Source: Phyllostachys edulis (Eukaryota; Streptophyta; Magnoliopsida; Poales; Poaceae). Taken from it: a DNA stretch of 64,000 bases. The position numbers and the translations under genes are program-made. Positions 55,760 through 64,000 of the stretch are shown piece by piece (position 1 is the first letter of the stretch; each line of letters starts with the position of its first letter). The notes under the pieces were generated by a model, which was given only the letters and a program-made list of their open reading frames with translations, had not been told where the DNA came from and ran no database searches. The stretch covers positions 44,663,058 through 44,727,057 of the forward strand of contig CM070554.1 in NCBI GenBank assembly GCA_036346405.1, read 5' to 3'.

Positions 55760-56900
55760 GAGGTTTGATCCGGTTCTAAGCCTCCATTGTTTTGTTTCTT
55801 GAGTGGATAGCATTATTGGATTAGATTGGAATTTGTCTTTGCGGATTCACGGTGGCCTAATGATACGGCCATAACTATTACCAAAGCATTGGTTTGCATC
55901 CCTAAATTGCAAACTAATGCTAGAACTCAAATTGGCGTCATTGTTGTTGTCTTTGCAACAAAAGGTAAAACAAAATGTTGTGAAGGCCGATAGGGTGGAT
56001 AGGGATGCTGGCCAACGAGAGGGAACGTTCTCTCAGGATAAAACCCTAGCACATGTGTGCGGTCAAGAAAGACTTGTGGTGACATGGCAGCAAGGGTTGC
56101 ATTGGCGTCAAAAGAAGTATCAAGTGCATGGAACAAGTTCGCACAAGAAGCTAAGAGAAGGAAAGCCCACAACACAAGGGAAACCAAGAGAGAGACTTGG
56201 CCATGCATGGGGAGGATGCCGAGAACATGGCATGTGGGTTGGTTCAATTTGGATCCAATTTGGACAGCCAATTGGTGTTTAGTATTTTTATTCAAAAATA
56301 GAGTAGTTTAAATTTCTAAATAAAGCATGGTTTTTTTTTGTTCGGATACTGTTCATGTGAGCAGTACAGGCTCGGATTACTGTTCGCGTGACCCGTAATC
56401 GAGCTCAAATTACTGTAACATCTTGGTTACTATTCATCCAAGTTTTGTGCTTGCGTGGGAGGCTATATAAACCCCCCATAGCCGCACCATATAGGTGAAC
56501 AAGTTATGATTTAGATAATAAAAATCAGAAAAGCCATTTTGGTGCATATCGTGTGTTCTTGAGTCGTGAGATAAGTTGAAGGGATTGAGGGAGAAAGATT
56601 GAGAGCGAGATCAAGTTATCTATCTCTTACTTCGGAGTATTGTTCCCCGGAGGCTACTACTTGCAATTCAATCTATTAGATTGGTTTGTGAGTGTATTGA
56701 TTTTCTTGCAATTCAATTCACCGAATTGGTTTGTAAGATTACTATTGATCTTTGAGTGTACCGTGAAAGATTGGGCTAGCAATCGGGATTCATCTAATCA
56801 ACTAGATGGATTCTTATCACCCAATTCCTCCTGTTACTTGTTTTTGGTTTATGCAAACTTGCTCGGTGACTATGTTTCTATTTAAGGAGTGCATCTTTTC
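55760..56900 (+). other. possible LTR or short retroelement, unassigned
   Basis: Contains a TATA-like GGCTATATAAACCCC near 56463 followed by CT/GA-rich leader-like DNA. CAATTCAATCTATTAGATTGG and CAATTCAATTCACCGAATTGG-like phrases repeat near 56663 and 56709. The layout resembles an LTR, but ends and TSD were not found. Confidence 0.35.
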
Positions 56901-56948
56901 TTTGGTGTTAGTAACTTTCCCATGTTCTTATGTTAATGTTGTGTTCAG

Positions 56949-57081
56949 ACTTCTGTAGAGTCGGCTGGCACTGACTCATCTCTTGGTGAAGTAGATTGTA
57001 GTGGAGGCCCCTCTGAAGAAAACTCAGGGCAGATGATACCTTCGCGTGTTTTCCAGAATGGAACTTCATTATTTCAAGGGT
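56949..57081 (+). other. exon-like fragment, unknown
   Basis: Between TGTGTTCAG and CAAGG|GTACAC a 44-codon frame reads TSVESAGTDSSLGEVDCSGG and SRVFQNGTSLFQG. The Ser-rich protein is unrecognised. Confidence 0.3.
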
Positions 57082-57350
57082 ACACATTGCTCTTGCATCT
57101 TTGTGTTTTATTCTTCTCCTGCCAATCCTAATCTGTTCATCAGGGGACAACGTGACATAAGCTACAAGTTTCATTGAGTAATTATGTACCTATTATTATA
57201 CGAAGTGTTAACTACAGTGTTAATAGAATTGCCATTCAGTGGGTCATTTGATCCATAATAAAGAATGATGTCAACATTTGTCGGTTGAAAACTGATGGCA
57301 TTTTGACGCTCTTTTTAGATTAAAAATTTGAATGTGAAATTCAATTTTAG

Positions 57351-58480
57351 TGGATGGAATTGTTATATTTGCTTCAGATGGATTGTGGGAGCACTTGAGC
57401 AATCAGGAAGCTGTGGATATAGTTAATTGTTCACCCCGAAACGTAAGATGATACGGCATACTTTTTCTGATATTAAATTCTTTGCAAGGTTCTGAAATAC
57501 TTTCCATTTCAGGCATGCCCTATATTGTTAATATTTAACAAAAATCTCCTTGCAGTTGTCATGTCAATATGTGTAGAGTTTACTTGTAAGAACCTTTCAG
57601 AGCAATTTTCCTTTATTCTACTGCCTTTTAATTGTTCTGGGTTGCACATAACATTGTATTGCTTTAAAAGCTATATGCCATAGATTAAGTCTAATGGAAT
57701 TAATATGTTGTGAATGTGTAATTTCTGTTTGCAGAAGAGATTCTTGAGCTCTTTTTCCAAACCAGGTTAGCTGCACGTTGCATTTGCGCCAGTTCAGAGT
57801 CTTTTGTTTGAGTTTAATTTTGTTATTTCCAATATTTGCTTCATCGTCATGTCTTCTGATTTTTGGTGGCACTGTTGTAGAATGGACTGCATTAATCCTT
57901 GCCATATCCTTGGTTCTTTTGTTCACATTTTTGTATATATACCCTGTTTTGTGGGGGGATGCAATGAGTGTCATCATTGTTACACTTTTGAGCAAAATCG
58001 CCTAGCTTGTCTTCTCAGGATATTGCACAAAGTTTTCTTTTATTAAATTGCCTGAATGACCGTCCAGGGCAAGCGCTATGCTTGCGAAGCTTGGGCAAAG
58101 TGACCTTGCATTTTAGGACCAAAGTAATCTTGCATTACTCAGGTAGATCATCATAGGCGGTATTCTATTCAGTCGTATGTTGCAATCGTAATCCCCTTCT
58201 TTTGAGTTGTTGCATGCTCTGGAAGTTTCGATGTCAATTGCTATTTGCTAAAATATTAGAAAACCTTTGCAGGGTGTTGCAAGAAGACTAATAAAAGCAG
58301 CTCTGAGAGAAGCAGCAAACTGAGCAAAGAAAAGAGAAATGAGGTACTCACTTGAAAAAGATCGATCGTGGGGTCAGGAGACACTTCCTTGATGATATTA
58401 CTGTTGTAGTACTCTTCTTGGACTTTCTGCTAATCGGCAAGAGGTTCTATGGTGGCCCATTGCTTTCACTGGGGTGGTGG
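57351..58480 (+). pseudogene. PP2C-type protein phosphatase, C-terminal exons only
   Basis: Exon A (about 57351-57442) reads DGIVIFASDGLWEHLSNQEA and VDIVNCSPRN up to a GTAAG donor. Exon B starts at 58273 after TTTGCAG: GVARRLIKAALREAAN, a TGA in place of a codon, KKREMRYS, then after a frame change KKIDRGVRRHFLDDITVVVL and FLD. ASDGLWEHLSNQEAVDIV and RGVRRHFHDDITV are signatures of the plant clade-D PP2Cs, metal-dependent Ser/Thr phosphatases; SDG and DDI hold metal-binding Asp residues. The introns are kept, so this is a truncated genomic copy. The upstream catalytic exons were not found, and a stop and a shift disable it. Confidence 0.85.
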
Positions 58481-59470
58481 TGGTACTGGTACCTCAACGC
58501 TTGCACAAAACTGCTGAGACCATTGAGGCTTACTGAAGTATCCTATATCCTTGGTATTTTGGATGGTGCTTTCCGCAGCACACGCAGGCAAGCTCCTAAG
58601 CTGATTAGAGCAATAAAGGGTGGAGCGTACTATCTTGAATTATAATATGTACGGATAGAGAATGTTCTTTTGCATGAGCTCGAGAATGCAATGCGTCATC
58701 ACATTACCCCGGGACTTTGGAGAAAACTCACGGCTTGCATAATTGCAGTATCGATTCATGCGAGTGGATGAACTTAAGCAAGATCTTGAAGCTTGGGATG
58801 AAGTGTCCCGAGATTCCTTGTGGTTATTACATCTCATATCCATATTTCGCTTTTGCGGCGTCTCCTGTCGGCTTCGGGCCTCCATTGTACGATTACTCGG
58901 GAGAGTATTTGGAGGGTTTGGAGCTGGGTGCAATTACGTGGAATGTGGATCTTTGGATGAGTTTCGATTGCGTTAGCGATGGACTTTGTAAAGAATATAT
59001 GTCCATTTCGCCAAGTCGAAAAAAATCTCTATTTCATTCCGTTCAACCAAGATTTTCAAGGTGTAGACGCATTACGCTATGTAGAAAGAATCATGTAAGA
59101 GAGAATCCTGATTTTGCGAGGAAATGAGTGATTCAAGTATCAAATTCAATTCATTTATGTGTATCCTTATGCATTGTTTGGAATTTTGAGACCAAATCCA
59201 AAGCTTTTGTTGGAACTGAGGCACCACTTTGGGACCATCAGTATATACGGGGTGGTTTGCGAGGAGGTTGTGCCGTAGTTGCATCCAAGGGCAAAACATT
59301 CGTTTGTTATTTATTTGAATGTCAGTAAGAATATGTTGTTCTGTTATTTAATTCCAGAACATCTACAATTGCTCAAACACAATATTCCATTTCATCTTTC
59401 TAAAAATCTTACACCATTTTCCATTTTATTACCCACAAGTCTCAAGTGCCTTCTTTTCTTATATCATGTA
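58481..59470. other. no recognised gene
   Basis: A 136-codon frame at 58717-59127 contains YYISYPYFAFAASPVGFGPP but matches no family I know and has no clear splice context. Confidence 0.3.
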
Positions 59471-59575
59471 GATTGGTTCAGCAAATTATCGATGTTGTTT
59501 TGGCTCTAAACATTGATGGTCCTCCCTGCGCTATTGCTGCAGCAGCTCTTTTATTTGTTTTGGCAAGTGATGTGA
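59471..59575 (+). other. exon-like fragment, unknown
   Basis: After an acceptor-like ATCATGTAG the frame reads LVQQIIDVVLALNIDGPPCA and AAAALLFVLASDV. The composition is protein-like; identity is unknown. Confidence 0.25.
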
Positions 59576-59808
59576 ATACCTCTTAATCTCAATTGATGTA
59601 ATGTACATACTGTATTCGACTTTTTCTCTACTACTTAAAAATTGAAGTCGATGGTCGTCTGCCCTCACTTTCCCCACCCAGTCTGTATGCCACGTGGGCC
59701 ACCACAGGGTTGTGCCCTTGTGAGAAACCGCTCCGAGGCTCCGATGTGTAGGAACAATCTCCCTCGCCTCCATTAAGCAGCAACTGCCTCGCTCGTGCAC
59801 ATCTCTAC

Positions 59809-60497
59809 TAGAGCTGGCCAAACGGGCCGTGCCTGTTGGGCCGGCACGAGGCACGACACCACTGGTCCGATCTGAGCTGGCACGGCATGACACTATTCAT
59901 AGGCCGGGCTAGCACGGCAAGACGATAACTTCGTCGGTTGCAGCCAAGACTCCGACACGAAGGGCCTAAAGACGCACTGCTTTTAATATACATATATATT
60001 TTTATTTTTATTTATTAATATTTATATGATTTTCTTTCCATTTTTAATATTTATATGGTTTTATTTTGTAGTTTTTAAATTTTATATAGTTCATTTTATA
60101 AGTATATATAAATTTATTTTTGTTTTTTAAATATATATTTTTCTAGTATTGTTTTTCAATTTTTCATGTCTTATGAGCAAAATGACAAATGTTTTAACGA
60201 GCTAGCTATTTGAACATTAATAAAATTCTATTACATTTTCAATATGGTTGTCTGATTTTTTTTTTCAATTTTAATGTCTACTTATGAATTCTACATATTG
60301 TTCTAATTTTTTTGGATTTTGTTTTTTTTTATTTTGTTTTTGAGATTTTTTTTGATTTTTTTCATTCTGTCGGGCCAAATGAGCTAAACAAGCCACATTT
60401 GGCCCGATGGGCTAAACGGGTCGTGCCGGCCCAGCACGACACGGCACGAATAGTAGCTAGGCCGAAATGGGTCGGGCCGCCCGTTTGGCCACCGCAT
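59809..60497. mobile_element. hAT-like element of the 34594 family
   Basis: The left end TAGAGCTGGCCAAACGGGCC and inverted right end ATGCGGTGGCCAAACGGGC share TGGCCAAACGGGC (T/G aside). Subterminal GGCACGA and GCACGACAC motifs recur as at 34594-35212. The core (60000-60370) is AT-rich. No matching 8-bp TSD was found, so the ends are approximate. Confidence 0.6.
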
Positions 60498-61060
60498 TCG
60501 CCCATGCCCCCCGCGGCCCTGGCCCCAGCCCCGTAGCTCTCCCCCTCACGGAGTGAGAGAGTGAGTTGGCTTGAAGACGAAAGGGAAAAACATTTTCGCC
60601 CGATCTAAGCATTGCCACTATGTTCTCCCCTTGCACCTTCATCCTCAGCTCCGCTCGCTCTAACCCATCCCCATCTTCCCCTTTCTCTTCTGCTCTGCCA
60701 TCGCGCCTCGGCCTCCTCCCCCGCCGGATCTGGACAGCCCGCGCTTTCTCCTCCTCCATTGCCGCCGATTACACCAGCCAAATCTGGTCGAGGGCTTCCA
60801 GATCTGGCCAGACATGGTTGCCACTGCCATTCATCACCACCCTAGCTCTGCGTGCCTCCACCATCGCACCCGCCCACGTTGGACACAACTCGCAGCTGGC
60901 GGCGCTCCCTACTCCTCCTCTCTGTCGTAGAGAGGCGGCCGGCCGAGGAGGTGGATGTGCGCGGTGGCTGCACAGGGAGGCAACCGAAGGAGGAGGGTTA
61001 TCAGGCTCAGCATGGGAGTAGCTACTTGCCAACCATTCTAACTGCATAAACGAGGTATTG
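60498..61060 (+). other. GC-rich gene-like 5' region, unassigned
   Basis: Frames at 60612-61021 are Ser/Pro/Leu-rich, as in grass first exons or transit peptides. Splice context and family are unclear. Confidence 0.25.
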
Positions 61061-61353
61061 ATCACTCGATTGTATTTTTATGGAACCTGATGTGAGATGG
61101 AAGATGGTAGCTGAGTCTACTGTGTCAATATGAATGCGGCTCTCCAATCTACCTATGCGAAATATACTTTATTTTCTATGATATTTTCTATGAATGAGGA
61201 TTCTTTTTCGATGAAATGACTTGAAATTCGATGATTGCACATTCAAGAGAACAGTATGCTACGGACACAGTTAGTATACATTGCATACTAAAATTTCGGT
61301 ATAAGTATGAGTTTTCGTTGCAATCTATGGGCGCATGACTAGTTTTGTTATAC

Positions 61354-61972
61354 AGGTGGATCCCAGGGAACAGTATCCATGAATAACTAAACATAAAGTA
61401 TTCTTTAAACGATGAAGAGTGAGATAAATATCACTAGGCACTCGCAAACCCCATGATCGAGGAGGAAATCTCATGAAACATCTCAGCCATTGCAAGCGCA
61501 CGAAACAAAAATGGTGAGTTAGGCGGTGTCTCAGTAAGAATGCTTGGTAAGATCTGTTCTGGAACTCGATTAAGGCCCGTTAGTAACGCCAGAATCTCAC
61601 ACAAATTTCGTGGGATTAACCAAGACAATCCCTTCAAAATTTCTATAATATTATTTATTTGCATGCAAGAATTTCCTAAGATTTTGTAGGGATTGTTTTG
61701 GATCGCACAAAATTATTGTAAAACTCCACGTTCCAAACGGGCCTTAAAAGAGAAATTCATATAAGAATACAATTTCTGGAATACAGGTCGATCCAAAGGA
61801 ACAGTATCCACAATAACTTAACATAAACTATTCTTTAAACGATGAAGGGTGAGATAAATATCACTGGGAACTCACAAACCCCATGATCAAGGAGGGAATC
61901 TCGGGAAACATCACAGCCATTGCAAGCGCACGGAACGAAAATGGTGTGAGACGGTGTCTCAATAAGAATGCG
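61354..61972. repeat. direct duplication of about 190 bp flanking a MITE
   Basis: 61354-61550 and 61785-61972 share GGAACAGTATCCA, ATTCTTTAAACGATGAAG, GTGAGATAAATATCACT, CAAACCCCATGATC and AGCCATTGCAAGCGCACG in order with scattered differences. The MITE at 61574-61743 lies between. Confidence 0.85.
61574..61743. mobile_element. MITE with GGCCCGTT terminal repeats
   Basis: The ends GGCCCGTTAGTAACG and, inverted, GGCCCGTTTGGAACG match at 13 of 15 bases. TTAA lies on both sides (61570-61573, 61744-61747). The element is 170 bp, AT-rich and non-coding. TTAA is palindromic, so a 3-bp Harbinger-type TSD cannot be told apart from TTAA. A second copy lies at 43513-43670. Confidence 0.75.
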
Positions 61973-61974
61973 TG

Positions 61975-63500
61975 GTTACGTTGCCTACCAAGCAACTGAC
62001 AAGTTACATGTATACCGTGCCTGGCTAATGTACTTCGTCGTCAATGACGCCATCGCCCATCACCCTCCTTTTCGATCACCGGCGGTGGAACACCGCCCGC
62101 CGCCATTGTGGTTTCTCACAGCTGTGATGGATCGTGGTGGAGATGATGATTGTCAGTGATGCAGCCACGACTACTGATCCTACTAATTCTTGTATACAAA
62201 TTGTTTTGCAAGAATTAATTTCAGGTATCGCCCAGGATCTACGTGTGCATGGTGCACGTGCGTAGCATATGGGAAACAAGCATATGGGAAACAAGACGTA
62301 CGTGGATCTGCTAGACGACCCACGCTTGGACTAGGAGCCAGTTCAAGGAGCCCAGCACATGCACGTTTCCAACCAGGAGATCAATTTGGATTGTTTGAAA
62401 ATTGTCGTGGGGATCGGAAAGGAATTCAATTTAGTTGGTATTATCTGGATGGATAATATCTTTAAACCGAAATATAGGGAAGGATTTCCGAGGAAAGCTG
62501 GGTGGTGCGTAAAGAAAGAAAAGAACGGAAAGATTTGTGGATTCTTAGCACAAGAAAATAGGAAAGGAAATAGCACGCATAGGAGAATTGGACCTCACAC
62601 CTTTCTTTCTCTCTGTGCGCTAGGTTGGGGTCCACCCATCCATGGTCCACTGCAACAATATAGCGTACCAGGAGTCCGGGTCTATTTACTTTATTTCTTT
62701 AGGAAATTGAGACGGTTATGTAAAGCTTCGAGATGTCAAGGGAGTTTACGCTTTTTTTTGTGGGTCCAGTTTAATTACCTTTTCGGTTTTTGTGAGTTCT
62801 CTAGCAAACAAAAAAGAATACAGGTCGAACATGTTAATTATGTATGTGCGTGAAAGTCCTAATCTAGTGTGTGCGTTGGCTATATAAGCCTATGGGGTGT
62901 GCCCAATGTAGGGGGCAGAGTTGAATTATGAGTTAAAAACGCGTGTGTGTTTTGACCTTGTGCCGTTAGGTTTTATTCCTGTATCGTGAGTGTTCTTGAG
63001 GAATTCATCGAGGGTTCTTCGGATGCGTTGGATTCGATTGTGGTGTCAATTTTCATCTGTTCACAGGGTGGAATATCTTCAAAGCCACGGGTTGCATCTG
63101 TTCCTCATATCGTAACTCCGGCTAGATATGTTGGTGTGATTATGTTACTATACAAAAGATATAATGTTACTATACTACCGAATGAGTGTTTCTACACTTG
63201 CATCTGTTCCTCACATCATAACTCAAGCTAGTTATCTTGGTGTGTTCGTGTTACTACACGAAAGAAGATCGGATAACTACAGCCAAGGATTTAATCGAAC
63301 CTCATTCGATCTGCATAGTCAGCCAGGTGAAAGGGTATTTATAAGCTAGACGGACAGACAAGGATTTGTTTGTTTTTAGGGATACGGCTAAGGATTTGTT
63401 TTTGGAGGGATACATACTTACCTGGAATGCTGAACTATCTAAACTAACAAGTATACAACAGACTCAACAGATGGTATAGAGACAACCAAAGATCCAAAAG
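61975..63500. other. no recognised gene; TATA-like site
   Basis: GCATATGGGAAACAA is doubled at 62267-62296. GGCTATATAAGCC near 62878 with a following GT-rich leader resembles an LTR promoter like that near 56463. Short frames are unremarkable. Confidence 0.35.
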
Positions 63501-63519
63501 CCGGTACCAAGGGAAATCT

Positions 63520-63720
63520 CGCCGGACGGCTGGTAAAAAAAAACGAGCGGTAACCGACCGGTTACCGGTTTTCTCAAGAAAAATCCGATTAAATTTCGCT
63601 TGAATTTACTTAAAAATCAGCTGAAATTTAAAATTTAAACTTACAAAACCTGGAGAAATCGGCCGAGATTTTAGATCTCGAACCCCCAGCGGTTACCGGC
63701 CAGTTATTTTTTCCATGGAG
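63520..63720. repeat. possible MITE with GGTTACCGG palindromes
   Basis: GAGCGGTAACCGACCGGTTA near 63545 and AGCGGTTACCGGCCAGTTAT near 63689 face each other as imperfect inverted ends about 150 bp apart. No TSD was fixed. Confidence 0.35.
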
Positions 63721-64000
63721 ACAACAACAGATGACCTTACAACGCTTTACTAAAAAAAGGGAGTGTATATAAAGAAATTAAAGCGGGGACATCAAAACAA
63801 GCAAGTTTATATCAGTTTTTGTATAATATCATGTGCCAACAAAAAAAATTTATGCTTTGCTGAATGGTACGCCAATTCTAAACATACCAACTGAAACAGA
63901 AAAGCTGATATTCTTTACACTGATTTACTGTACAAAAGTCTAACCCTATGTTTTTTCTACAAGAACTAGGGGATTACGAACTTATTAAACTGAAACTGCT

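Noticed and set aside
55756..58480. KH-gene downstream exons
   Set aside because: No KH motif (GXXG region) was found in any frame; the recognisable exons there belong to a PP2C.

Overview
The window is plant nuclear DNA from a grass, most likely Oryza or a close Oryzeae relative. It has large Ty3/gypsy LTRs of the RIRE3/RIRE8 (Tekay) type, Ty1/copia and Sirevirus-like remnants, hAT and Mutator elements, GC-rich first exons and GT-AG introns. It is an old accessory region: most DNA is nested or broken transposons and fragments of host genes. The one gene that looks intact is a TRAF-type zinc-finger gene (coding 36024-37173).

Layout. 1-6.1 kb: 3' half of a Tat-lineage Ty3/gypsy element with a degraded antisense ORF. 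6.1-8.7 kb: minus-strand Sirevirus-like copia remnant carrying another LTR (6907-8376). 8.7-11.0 kb: diverged Tekay-type LTR. 11914-15791: complete small non-autonomous LTR retrotransposon (minus strand, TSD CACAA) that carries intron-less fragments of an AGO5/MEL1-like Argonaute, the chaperonin CPN60 and probably a PATROL1-like gene. 16.8-27.2 kb: copia pol split by a 7.4-kb minus-strand Tekay-type solo LTR (TSD CAGCT), itself split by a Sirevirus-like solo LTR (TSD TCCGC). 27.2-31.4 kb: GC-rich 5' gene ends, two of them in inverted orientation, with a KDM5-like exon between. 31792-32675 and 34594-35212: hAT elements. 35.3-37.2 kb: TRAF zinc-finger gene. 37355-38894: Pack-MULE (TSD TTTATTTTA) carrying a kinase fragment. 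39.5-43.0 kb: LTR debris, the end of an Ale-type copia, and a short LINE-like element. 44030-55755: 5' end of a quaking-like KH gene, split inside exon 2 by an 11.4-kb Tekay-type retrotransposon (44318-55693, TSD GCACC). 55.8-64 kb: PP2C fragment, hAT element, a MITE and a local duplication.

The features do not form a pathway. What links them is insertion history: boundaries with perfect target-site duplications date insertions relative to each other, and several elements have picked up host genes. The best candidate for something undescribed is the 11.9-15.8 kb retrotransposon that fused pieces of an Argonaute and a chaperonin. Similarities to named families come from recognising translated sequence; no database search was run. 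Percent identities were judged by eye.
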